Below, in pieces: positions 21,960 to 32,168 of a stretch of DNA of 39,728 nucleotides. Below the pieces are notes generated by a model, which saw only the letters and a program-made list of their open reading frames with translations, did no database searches and was not told the origin of the DNA. Numbering within the stretch: position 1 is the first letter of the stretch; every line of letters begins with the position of its first letter. The DNA is from Welwitschia mirabilis (Eukaryota; Gnetophyta; Gnetopsida; Welwitschiales): assembly GCA_051453625.1 (NCBI GenBank), contig JBOZIK010000001.1, positions 65,337,336 to 65,377,063 on the forward strand, given 5' to 3'. Position numbers and translations under genes: made by a program.

Positions 21960-22172
21960 GAATGGTATGTAATCAGTACTCAAATTCATACATAAATTTG
22001 GGAAAGATTTGTTCCTTTACCACCTTTTCAAGGTTGACTTCATCCTATGTTAAATCCTCTTCTTCCACTTCTATTTTAAAGTTATTTCCAATCTACTTTC
22101 TAAACCATATTTATGTGGGTCTCTAACATTTTTGCTGATTGCCTTAGAGTAGTCCTTCTTCTAGCACGAAAA

Positions 22173-23639
22173 TAATGGGTGCTTATGTGGTGAAATAATT
22201 GGATAAAATATTGTAAATAATAAAAATAATGCTGAAAAATTATAAACTATGCTATTGTTAATCTAAAATAAGTTCATACCATTAAATAAAAATAATCAAA
22301 GGCTTATTAAAAAACTAGTTGAGATTTAGTCATTTAGTTCAAATGCATCATCATGATAGTCTCATNNNNNNNNNNNNNNNNNNNNNNNNNNNNNNNNNNN
22401 NNNNNNNNNNNNNNNNNNNNNNNNNNNNNNNNNNNNNNNNNNNNNNNNNNNNNNNNNNNNNNNNNATAATTGGAGAAAATATCGTAAACAATAAAAATAA
22501 TGCTAAAAAATTATAAACTATGCTATTATGAATCTAAAATTTGTTCATACCATTAAATAAAAATAATCAAAGGCTTACTAAAAAACTAGTTGAGATTTAG
22601 TCATTTAGCTCAAAATGCATCATCATGATAGTCTCATGATGAAGTTATTTGAACTAGTCAGGTTGGTTTATTAACATTAAGTTACTATGTACATATATAT
22701 TAATAGGGGAAAATGAAGAAAGTAGTGAAACATAATATAAATTAGATGGANNNNNNNNNNNNNNNNNNNNNNNNNNNNNNNNNNNNNNNNNNNNNNNNNN
22801 NNNNNNNNNNNNNNNNNNNNNNNNNNNNNNNNNNNNNNNNNNNNNNNNNNTTACTCTGTACATATATATTAATAGGGGAAAATGAAGAAAGTAGTGAAAC
22901 ATAATATAAATTAGATGGAATGGTAGATGACACTTATTTTTAAGTATTGTTAATTATCCTAGTTATGGTTAGCTGCCCAGACAAGAGCAAATAGAAATCA
23001 TATTATTTTTTAATTAATAGAACATGCATAAAATGATACTCAAATATGCTTTCTATCTTTATATTGAAATATTAATTCTTACATAAAGNNNNNNNNNNNN
23101 NNNNNNNNNNNNNNNNNNNNNNNNNNNNNNNNNNNNNNNNNNNNNNNNNNNNNNNNNNNNNNNNNNNNNNNNNNNNNNNNNNNNNNNNATACTAAAGCTT
23201 GTGTTTTCTTTTATGAGTAATATCTCAGAGTATGAAAAATGCCACTATGCCTTTGTAAGCTTGCTGGAGCTCCTTTTCTTGACCTTCTCGCTTAATCTAT
23301 TCCTATAACTTCCCCATCTTTGGTAGTGATTCCTTTCTTATATCCTTATTTGTTTTTCTATTTTCATTCTTTACTCCTTAAGAATAGGTATATAGTTAAG
23401 GTTGTTACTGATTTTTTGCTACCTTAGTCTTCTCTTTCATCTTTATACCATATGGCATTCTGTATCTGAAACACAATAATAAAATATATAAATACTAACC
23501 TACTAACATATTAATTAACTAATCTATATTAATTAGTAAGTATATTAATTAAAAAACATCTATTATTTAAAATGCATAATTAAGATAATAAAAATAGTTC
23601 ATTAAAAACTAAGATTTACATCAAAATTTATCATCATCA
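22173..23639 (-). repeat. Right LTR (5' LTR in minus orientation), inflated by gaps
   Basis: It begins TAATGGGTGCTTATG (the left copy has TGATGG) and ends TTTATCATCATCA before CATTT. Three 100-N gaps (22366, 22751, 23089) interrupt it. 22195-22365 is repeated at 22466-22637, and 22682-22750 at 22851-22919. Removing these leaves about the same length as the left LTR. Confidence 0.85.
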
Positions 23640-23644
23640 CATTT
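23640..23644 (+). repeat. Target-site duplication, right copy (CATTT)
   Basis: Directly follows the right LTR end TCATCATCA. Matches 12496-12500. The AGATGTCT motifs resume 40 nt later. Confidence 0.7.
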
Positions 23645-24789
23645 TAGCTAACTAAAAAGCATGGTAGAATGACTATAAAATAAAGATGTCTATAAACTTT
23701 AGAAGACATATATATGGATTAAAATAGAAAAATAAAATAGTTATTAAAGGGCATCAATCTAACCATTTTGCATGTTTTCATTCAAATAAAACCTAAAAGA
23801 GGGGGTTCCACGTAAGAGGAAATAAAAAACCCTAAGAGGTAAGAACTGGATACTTAACGAAATTAAAACAAAAAGGGAAGATTTTTACAAAAGAATTAAG
23901 AAACTAAAAGAAACTATAAATTGCATACATTAACAATCAGAGAATTACTAGTAAGTAAGAAAGAAAGAGAAGTGAAGAATCAAGATGAGGAAACAACAAG
24001 GAATTGTGATTGGGATTCTTTGAACTATAAAGTTTTATTTCTCAAAGAAAGATTCTAACCTCTGCTACATCATGAAGAATGAAAAAGATAATAATTGAGA
24101 TCTAATCTTGTCTCTTCTTCTTCTAAGTAAAAAAGTTGTTATTGCTAACATGCATTTTGTATTACTCTTATCTTGATCTTTTTATTATTTATTTTTGCAC
24201 TTAAAGATGGATATTCTACCATATAAGAATCTTTGTAGTTTCACATATTGTATTTCTTATTTTTTAGTCTTTGAGAGGCCTACATGCTTTTGGGTCGATG
24301 TACTAGGTGGGACAATGAGGTGGATTCTTCATAAAAACACCAATGATATATCTTTGCATCCTAAGAAGTTGTATTAGCGACCTTACAAGGAGAAAATCTT
24401 TGAACTCAAGTTTGTTAAATTGTTAGTAAGTCACAAACCATGGTTTTTGTGATAAGTAGCAAATATTAATATGTTTATTAGATTTGACTCTTTAATTGTA
24501 AAGTATTCTAGTTGAAAAACCATGTTTAACTAATAATAGTTCTATTTTTGCTTTGCATGCTCTTTTTTTTCACAAGCTATTAGCTTTTATTTATAATACA
24601 AATTATTATTCAGAACTCATTTATCCCTTTCCTTTAAATTCAATAATCTATAAGTGGTATTAAAATAAGTACTTATAAAAAGGCATAAAAGCCCTTAAGT
24701 GAACTACTATGGATGGGTTATTAATCACTAAACCTCTACTTTTCAATAGAATAAACTATGTCTATTAAAATATGAGGATGTGAGTATAA
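23645..24789. other. AT-rich intergenic stretch, no gene recognised
   Basis: The first 70 nt continue the AGATGTCT/AGACAT motif cluster. The rest shows no domain. The 60-codon frame at 24195-24377 has no recognisable content. Confidence 0.5.
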
Positions 24790-26108
24790 TTTTTTTCGGA
24801 AAAAATGAAATATATTATTACATAAAATGTTTAGGTACAAACCCAAGATAAACCACAAGAAAAAGTAGTGGTCTTACTTTAAAATATAAAAGAAAAAGCT
24901 AACAAAAGCCCAAAAAAGGAAGGGGCTGATCTCAAAACCAAAGAAAAAAATAGGAGCCAGAGGAGCCAATGGGACTTCTTATGAAGTGCATGCTTCTTTG
25001 GGAGTAGTCACGAAGAGGCTACCTTTGAAAATAACTAAAAAAACAAGCAATGCTAAATCAAGGGTGTCCTTAGGAGAATACTAACTAATTATAGGAAGAA
25101 TTGGGATTGCTAGATATTTGATCAAATATGGCAAATCTAAAGTAAAACTGAGATACTAATGATAGAGCTACATCTTTCCTTACCTGGATTTGCTACTTAG
25201 AATGAAGAGTGATATTTCCTTAAGTGCAGTAAGGCTGAGGAGATATAATGACTCAATAGGAAATGCTTAGAAGCATTTGAGGGCACTTCTTCAAGATAGC
25301 ACTTCTAGCAATGAGCAAAAAAGGAAACAGGGGCATTTAACTTAAGAAGCGACTAGACCTAAGGGCAGGGTAAATTTTAAGATGATTGCATCATTGTGTA
25401 TTAGCTGCAGTGTCTTTTAATTTCTTAGTACCTACTAATATCATCTGAAGATAAAATTTAGCTTGCTAGAAACAGGTTTGAGCTTTTAGAGGCAGATCTT
25501 CTAAATAATAGATTATTTATCTGATTCCAAATGCTGTAGATTGAAGAGGTGAAAGTTGCTCTTGTTATGTAGGACTTCAAAGTTCTAGCCTTTAGCATTA
25601 TTTAATCCAAAATTATACCTTAGCCTAAGTGAAGGGGTAGAAAACGTCATGCATTAGGCCATATTACTCTAAATCTCTTTGGAGAAGGGACAAACAAAAA
25701 AGTAGTACTCATAGATTCAACTAAGCTATTAGAGAAAGCATAGGATGGATTAGATAAAAGTCCAAGCTTAAGAAGATTTCTTTTGTCATCATCCTATTAT
25801 GCATTAATAACCAAGCTATAAATGAATGTCTAGGATGACTGTATCTACCCTATAGGATGTGGAACTAGCCCAATTTGCAATGGAATGAGTAGAGAAGATA
25901 ATATGTAGTAGACATAGAGAAAGGAGGGCCTAGATCTTTTCACACCATCTAATTCCCTATGATTTAGATACACTTCAAAGTATCTTCTATTAGTTTAATT
26001 TTTTTCTTGAATGATAAAGAGAAAGATACTTTGAGAGGAATTGACCAAAAATTAATGTCCTTTAAGTATACTATGTGCACCCATTTCACCCAAAGGAAGT
26101 TGTTCTAG
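24790..26108 (-). mobile_element. 3' end of a LINE (non-LTR) retrotransposon
   Basis: The minus strand carries the C-terminal zinc-binding region of plant L1-type reverse transcriptases (zf-RVT). FLWVKWVHIVYLKDINFW (about 26105-26045) is followed by SHPRHSFIAWLLMHNRMMTK (about 25850-25790), the usual 'P-k-h-s-f-x-x-W-l-x-x-x-x-r-l-x-T-k-d/e' segment. The 3' UTR reads GGGTTTGTACCTAAACA... TAATATATTTCATTTTTTCC and ends in GAAAAAAA at about 24797, typical of plant LINE tails. Many stops are present. The catalytic RT and endonuclease are missing: the coding sequence is cut at 26108 where an LTR begins. Confidence 0.8.
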
Positions 26109-26452
26109 TGTATATTTATCCAATGTTACATCCTTAGTAAAGTCGAATCTTATCAATTATAAATATTTACATAGGCACAACACACTAATATAGATGGGAG
26201 TGACTCAAATGTCATAATTCATCAAAGGCCAAAGTAGAAAACAAGAGAGTTGCCTTTCACAAGGGAAAATGCTTGCACTCTAACTACAGAAAATAACTTG
26301 CAATGCATGAAAGTAAAATATAAGACACTCATGCAAAGCTAATCTAGGAAAGGAAAATAATTATGTACCTAACCAAAACTAACCAAGCACAACCTTAACA
26401 AAGGTTTCCCTCATAACCTATATCACTAGAGAAGCTATCATCGGATTAGAAG
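26109..26452 (-). repeat. Partial gypsy LTR (3'-terminal part) inserted in the LINE
   Basis: 26109-26452 matches 26741-27080 with moderate divergence (shared AACACACTAATATAGATGGGA, AACTTGCAATGCAT and ACTCATGCAAAGNT). On the minus strand it ends ...AAATATACA at 26109, directly against LINE coding sequence. Its other end is lost in the 100-N gap at 26453-26552. Confidence 0.75.
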
Positions 26453-26711
26453 NNNNNNNNNNNNNNNNNNNNNNNNNNNNNNNNNNNNNNNNNNNNNNNN
26501 NNNNNNNNNNNNNNNNNNNNNNNNNNNNNNNNNNNNNNNNNNNNNNNNNNNNTAAAATTAGAAAATAAACTTTTATTTAAAAACAGAAAAATTGACACTG
26601 CAAAAAGTAAAAACTTATGCTTGTATAGATACTGGCACAACGCTACTGCAGTAAGCATCTAAACTAAAATACTTACTGAAGCAATGACAACTCTCAAACT
26701 GCAAGCATCCT

Positions 26712-26729
26712 TCCCTGGTAATGGTGCTA
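26712..26729 (-). other. Decayed primer binding site (tRNA-Asp type)
   Basis: The minus strand reads TAGCACCATTACCAGGGA starting 11 nt past the LTR end. The canonical plant gypsy (Athila/Tat) primer binding site is TGGCGCCGTTGCCGGGGA. The two differ at five positions, every one a G-to-A change. This marks the 26741-27833 LTR as a 5' LTR reading leftward. Confidence 0.75.
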
Positions 26730-26740
26730 AGATGTTATGG

Positions 26741-27833
26741 TGCATATTTATGTAATGTTTACATTTTGAGTAGAATCCTATTAATTACAAATATCATGCA
26801 TCAACACAACACACTAATATAGATGGGAATAACCTGACTATCGTGATCTATTAAAGGCCAAAGTAGGAAATAAAAGAGTTACTTTCCACAAAAAAATACT
26901 TGCATCCTACTCTATATAAATAACTTGCAATGCATAAGAGTAAAATATAATACACTCATGCAAAGTTGATCTAGGAAAAAGAAACAACAATGCACCTAAC
27001 CCAAACTAATAAAGCACAACCTTGATAAAGGTTATCCTCATAACCTATATCACTAGAGAAACTATCACCAGATTAAAAGCAACATAAGCTTATAAGGGTG
27101 ATGAACAAACATGCATTAAAATAAAAGGAAATGTTTTGTATTAAATTGTGAACCACATTTATGTTACAAAGTGGTCACATCTCTATGGAGGAACTACCAT
27201 CCAATATTAAGGAAAATGTATCTTTATAAATACAAGATGGATCTTTAGCCCTTTAATCTCCTGTCATGAGAATTTTAGGTGCAAATGAAGACAAGCAAGA
27301 TTTGAGGATGAGATCACTATTTATTAACAATAAGCATACAAGGAAACAGATAACAAGGCATGGGTAGAATCAGAATGGTCATGTGAAAAGAAACAAATAC
27401 ACATGTGGTAGAAGTTAGGTGAATGTTTAGTATGGACATTACAATAGTTTTTTCTGAATAGTCATCCAGATGATAAAAGAGACGATGCCACCTCATAATT
27501 AATCCACTTCAGCTACCAGGTTGATTATAGTCAGCATCCTTATTGGCACTATTTTCTCAGTTGTCCATACAATTATCTTGATGATGAGGTGGATGATTAC
27601 CTTTAAAAAGTCTTCAATCAGTGCATTAGCATCAACGTTTTGTAGGAAGTTGTCTTAGAAATTTAAAGTATTTAGAAGTGCTCAAAATGCAGTAAGTCAT
27701 TATGAAGATTGTATTTTTTCACATATTTTACTTTAACTCTCGATTATTATCGAAATCAAGCATTTACTTACTTATTATCCTACAAAATCACTTAGAATAC
27801 CCTATCCAATATACATAAGTTAGCAGCACAACA
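26741..27833 (-). repeat. Full-length Ty3/gypsy LTR, about 1.09 kb
   Basis: On the minus strand it starts TGTTGTGCTGCTAAC at 27833 and ends ...AAATATGCA at 26741, giving TG...CA ends. TATA-like TATTTATAAA lies at about 27217-27226 on the minus strand. The inner part contains TCATCC/GGATGA motifs (27462, 27586). The right boundary comes from comparison with 19637 and the left from 26109 and the adjoining primer binding site. Confidence 0.65.
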
Positions 27834-28045
27834 TAGCCTTTCAGTTAGCCTTGTCAGACCCTGATGAAACTAGGCAGTAAATAATATTTGTGATTTAACT
27901 TATTAGACAATAAAATAGCTAGGATATTTAAGGAAATTATCTTAGAAAGATTTCCAAAGATTACATAGATACAAACTAGATTTTAAGAAATTAAAAAAAT
28001 TGAACATTTAACCTATTATAAGCTCAGCCAGTCGGTCGTCTAGGT

Positions 28046-28061
28046 TATCATCTAGATGATA
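28046..28061. repeat. Perfect 16-bp palindrome TATCATCTAGATGATA
   Basis: Perfectly self-complementary. The gap-edge copy near 29049 has one change (TTATCTAGATGATAA). It lies between the envelope-position ORF and the LTR. Confidence 0.85.
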
Positions 28062-28359
28062 AAGGGGACAAAAGGCTTAGAAAAGGTTTTTGAAAATAGG
28101 AACCTATGATAAAATCTTTATTTTTACAAATAATCAGATAGTGTAATAAAACAACCCCCACTGAAGTACACAGTAATGAATAGAAAAATTGTCCAACTAA
28201 AATAAACCCTCATTCATAACATGTAAAAAATTAAAAGATAGACATGAAAGATTAGATGCAAATCATACACCATGGTGAAAAAATAAAGTATCTATAAAAC
28301 ACTAAAAGAGTTTTTAGTATAAAAGAGAGATATAAACTAATAATACAAAATCAATTCCG

Positions 28360-28765
28360 TCATTGATGCATGATAAACTGTGGTTTAGTAGCTAGCTTAG
28401 GAGTAGGGGGAGAAGAGGAAAGATGCTTAGGATTTATAGGGAAATGGAGGTCTAAAGATGTGGAGATGAATTTGATCATCTCATCTCCCTGGACACGTAC
28501 CTCCTGAGGAAGATCGACTATCACACTCTGCTAAATGGATATAACACACTAGCGCATGTCAACGATACGATCCTCAAAGTGCTAAACTCTTCCTTAATAA
28601 ACAGGGCTCTCTACTTAAATGTCTATTGTCTCTGATCAAGAGATTAAATCCTTTGGTCAAGTAACTAGATACCTCTATCAATGAAACATCTGATGGTCTC
28701 GATGATCTCAGCTAGAAGATCCTAAGTCTACTCAAATAAAGCTCTAAACGCAGGTTTGTATGCCT
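28360..28765 (-). pseudogene. C-terminal part of the envelope-position ORF (left contig copy)
   Basis: Duplicate of the end of the 29362-30650 ORF, from the gap edge to the stop codon at 28360-28362. It encodes the same coiled-coil block (LLAEIIETIRCFIDRG) and Pro/Ser-rich tail (SSSPPTPKLATKPQ). One frame change occurs after EEFSTL near 28580. Confidence 0.7.
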
Positions 28766-29361
28766 NNNNNNNNNNNNNNNNNNNNNNNNNNNNNNNNNNN
28801 NNNNNNNNNNNNNNNNNNNNNNNNNNNNNNNNNNNNNNNNNNNNNNNNNNNNNNNNNNNNNNNNNATGAAACTAGGCAGTAAATAATATTTCTGATTTAA
28901 CTTATGAGACAATAAAACAGCTAGAATATTTAAGGAAATTATCTTAGAAAGATTTCCAAAGATTACATAGATACAAACTAGATTTTAAAAAATTAGAAAA
29001 ATTGAACATTTCACCTATTATAAGCTCAGCTAGTTGGTTGTCTAGGTCATTATCTAGATGATAAAGGGGATGAAAGGCTTAGAAAAGGTTTTTGAAAATA
29101 GGAACCTATGACAAAATCTTTATTTTTACAGATAATCAGATAGTCTAATAAAACAACCCCAACTAAAGTACACAGTAATGAATAGAAAAATTTCCTAAAT
29201 AAAATAAACCCTCATTCAAAACATGTAAAAAATTAAAAGATAGACATGAAAGATAAGATGCAAATAATACACCATGGTGGAAAAATAAAGTATCTATAAA
29301 ACATTAAAAGAATTTTTAGTATAAAAGAAAGATATGAAATAATAATACAAAATCAATACCC

Positions 29362-30650
29362 TCATTGATGCATAATAAACTGTGGTTTAGTATCTAGCTC
29401 AGGAGTAGGGGGAGAAGAGGAAGGATGCTTAGGATTTATAGGTAAATGGAGGTCTAAAGATGTGGAGACTAATCTGATCATCTCATCTCCTTGGACACAT
29501 ATTGCCTAAGGAATATTGACTATCACACTGCTAAATGGATATAACACACTGGCGCATGGTAATGATCTGATCCTCAAAGTGCTAAACTCTCCCTTAATAA
29601 ACAAGACTCTCTACTTAAATGTCTATTATCTTTGATCAAGAGCTTGAATCCTTTGGTTAAGTAACTAAATACCTCTATCAATGAAACCTTTTATGGTCTC
29701 AGTGATCTCAGCTAGAAGATCCTAAGTCTACTCAAGTAAAGATCTAAACGTAGGTTTATATGCCTGAGGGCTCTCTTCCTTTTTTGGAACATGTATATCC
29801 ATGTTTTGTAAGTAGCAAGATAAATTTTGTATATCTGATAGGTGCTGCTTACCAATGGGCTTTGGTATCTTGAATTATCTAAAGAGTGTTGAGAGGAGGC
29901 ATGGATAACCAAGTGTCTCAAGTTCTCGTGCTTCTACCATAGACCTGAGTCTCTTCTAGATAAAAGTAGTGAGGTCTATCTTTTTTTCCTTATTAAAAGC
30001 TACCAATATCTGTAAGTGTGCTACCATGGTATGACTGTCATAAAAGAATGAATTGATGTTATGGATTAGCCCTTTATGTAGAACCCTATATGTGGGGTTA
30101 GCTAAGTAACATTTACTTTGCATCAATCAGTAGTCAGATCAGTTGGAATATTCAAAATGGTATAATATACTTAATACTCCTAAGTCCTATCAGCTGAATG
30201 TATATGCATACTCCCAAGCCCATGAAGATCTATGATAACTATAATATGAGATAAAAGAATCACTATCTCGTGGTCTCATATAAAGGTAATAATCATATCT
30301 TGTAATTGACCATGAGCATCTAGTTGCCTCTCGATATGCATGATGTCATAGAAATCCCTTATTTCTAATATGTAGTATAACCCATGCACATCTATAATCC
30401 ATTTGAGCTATGAATATGTCAATCTTTGGTCCATGTCAGGCTCGATATGACTTATAAAATTGCTAAAATGTCACTCGACATAGATATTAGCTGTTTGAAT
30501 AGTCAAGGAATGACTGTGCTAAGGTGGTAGATATGCAAGCTCTGCATGGTCCATCCCTAACTCAACTAGAGGGTCCACCTCCTACTCTACTACTTTAGCA
30601 TTCTTCTTAACCTATCTAGCTCTATGCGTATGAGGCCTACTCAATCAGAG
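29362..30650 (-). pseudogene. Envelope-position ORF downstream of integrase
   Basis: About 430 codons with around 15 stops. A Lys/Arg-rich start (HTHRAR, VKKNAKVVE) leads into a globular-looking middle (LTIQTANIYVE, then FYDIMHIERQLDAHGQLQDM, NPTYRVLHKGLIHNIN and GYPCLLSTLF). Next come KKEESPQAYKP and a coiled coil (about 29720-29590: AEITETIKGFIDRG, LLNQRIQALDQR). The tail is Pro/Ser-rich (SSPPTPELDTKPQ) with a natural stop at 29362. No ATG suits its start; instead a pyrimidine-rich TTTTTTTTGTATCTCTG... run ends in AG just before it, like a splice acceptor. Position and layout resemble the ORF found after integrase in Athila-type elements (envelope-like or 'plant transposon protein'), but no transmembrane segment is seen. 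Function is unknown. Confidence 0.6.
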
Positions 30651-30659
30651 ATACAAAAA

Positions 30660-32068
30660 AAACATCATGTAAGAATTAAAAAAACATGTCAAAAACATTG
30701 CATGGATGCATAATAACGATTCCTGAAAATCAATAAAAATTGTAAAAAATATTAAAAATATGTCCTGCTCTCTCTAAAAGTTGTAATGCATCCTGAATTA
30801 CCTAAATATGTAAATAAAAATAGAAAATACATAAAAAAATTTAGAAATTATATTTTTAGTAGGCCCTACATGAAGCGAAAATTCAAAGTGCTTAAATAAA
30901 AAAAAAATCTAATCTAACAGAAGTATATAACACATTGAATTGATCAATTTTGCCTAAAGGATCACTATTTTTTGATCTACGATTTGCGAAAAAATGAGTG
31001 TAAAAGATGGATATTTAAAAATACCTCATAAAACACATAAATGTTCATAACTTGAAAAATATGCAGTGAAATTCAAATCTTTAAGTCTGAAATCAAAGAG
31101 TGTGAAAAACTAAGTGATATAGGTGAAAACTATGTATCAAAAGATTGAAAAACTAGAGAAAAAAGTAAAAAATAGGATAAGAGGAAAACATACCTCATTT
31201 TTGAAAATTTACTAAAATTTGACAAATCTGGATACAAAATCTAGTGGGATAATTTCCAGAAGGCTGATATAAGCTAAAGGAGTCATCATCTCTTAAAGGA
31301 ATGGGTAAAACAATGAAGAAATAAGGAAAAGTAAGGAAAAGTATTTGGGCCACAATTTGAATGCACTATCGCCCAATCACATTGTATGGATGACAGCCCT
31401 AGGATGATTCTTAGAAAAATTAGGCTATCATCCATCTAGTATCATCTGGATGATCAGATGGATGATAGAGTATCAAAAAGGTTTTCAGAAATGAATATGT
31501 AATCTAGAAAACTAAGTCTTAGATATGATCATTTAACTATCAGTTCTAAACAGAAAAACTTAGAAAGATAGAAAAAATCAAACAGAAAACCAAGAAAACC
31601 AAAATAAAAAGGATGAACAAACAAGAAAGAAAAAATAATGGCTAAAGAAAATAGACTACCTAAGATAAAACCTACAAGAAAAACTACATAAATGTGCCCA
31701 AATAGAAAAGAAAGGAAAGATAAACTCATAATCTCATAAGCTACAAGGGAACTCATAAAAACTAGAAAAATAAAAGAATGTTCTTTTTAATTTTCAAATG
31801 CTCAATTTAAAATGATATAACCTAAAAGAATAGCAAGGAAACTATTAAATTATTAAGGTCCTATGAAATAATGTGAAAATGTAAAAATAACTTTAAAATC
31901 CTAACTCAAAAATTGAAGAAGCATAAAGTAAAAATAAATACAAGGAATAAGAAGAGGATTATTTACCTATCTTAAGCACTAACCTAGCAAACTCCCAAAG
32001 AAGACATCATAACTTCACCTGAGCAAATATGCATAACAAAATGTATATACTTCATAAAGTTCACTCAA
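30660..32068. other. A-rich non-coding spacer of the gypsy element
   Basis: Between the integrase side and the envelope-position ORF, the plus strand is very A-rich and both strands are full of stops. Open frames on the minus strand (for example 31529-31756) encode only Phe/Leu/Ile/Ser runs from the T-rich strand. The stretch contains the 44-nt inverted repeat at 31425-31468. The second copy is 32800-34170. Confidence 0.6.
31425..31468. repeat. 44-nt nested inverted repeat
   Basis: Outer arms CTATCATCCATCT (31425-31437) and AGATGGATGATAG (31456-31468) are perfectly complementary. Between them lies a second hairpin, ATCATC-TG-GATGAT (31441-31454). The counterpart at 33538-33581 keeps both, with an inner perfect 14-bp palindrome ATCATCTAGATGAT and slightly changed outer arm. 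Confidence 0.9.
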
Positions 32069-32168
32069 NNNNNNNNNNNNNNNNNNNNNNNNNNNNNNNN
32101 NNNNNNNNNNNNNNNNNNNNNNNNNNNNNNNNNNNNNNNNNNNNNNNNNNNNNNNNNNNNNNNNNNNN

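Larger units (their letters stand above)
20224..22150 (-). pseudogene. Gag-like remnant upstream of the protease
   Basis: Minus-strand frames between the right LTR and the protease have protein-like stretches: KNVRDPHKYGLESRLE (about 22110-22065), RALLRGLQSQNLKELVGKAS (about 21120-21065), GWRQENKKKKKVNEVCIPKVDGH (positions about 21000-20930) and KPYPYQSKKLEDKIERPLQRY (about 20690-20630). They are rich in charged residues, as in Gag proteins, but no CCHC zinc knuckle was found. Frames shift repeatedly and two 100-N gaps with gap-edge duplications add false length. The name is positional: this is what should lie between a 5' LTR and a protease. Confidence 0.45.
12501..23639 (-). mobile_element. 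Old LTR retrotransposon with nested insertions
   Basis: Two direct repeats (12501-13415 and 22173-23639) share sequence throughout. The right one is lengthened by three 100-N gaps and gap-edge duplications, and without these it is about 915 bp, like the left. The ends are TGATG...CATCA-type and flanked by CATTT. Coding remnants read on the minus strand: gag-like (22150-20224), protease-like (20028-19663), then, after a foreign block, a long coiled-coil ORF (15420-13490) next to the left LTR. No RT or integrase is visible; it is lost, hidden in the 607-N gap, or displaced. By eye the LTRs differ at roughly 15-20% of sites, so the insertion is ancient. I found no standard primer binding site, so orientation rests on the coding frames. 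Confidence 0.75.
27864..29765. repeat. 0.9-kb gap-edge duplication
   Basis: 27864-28765 and 28866-29765 are the same sequence with a few percent differences. The first stops and the second starts exactly at the 100-N gap 28766-28865. Both contain the C-terminal part of the envelope-position ORF. Confidence 0.9.

Noticed and set aside
20224-22150. Idea that the 12.5-23.6 kb element is an endogenous pararetrovirus
   Set aside because: It has flanking LTRs and a target duplication, which pararetroviral insertions lack, and no movement-protein or coat-protein motif was seen.
31529-31756. Hydrophobic minus-strand frame resembling a membrane protein (also 33642-33857)
   Set aside because: Comes from the T-rich strand of the A-rich spacer. 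The second copy has frame-disrupting differences and a low-complexity Phe/Leu/Ser composition.
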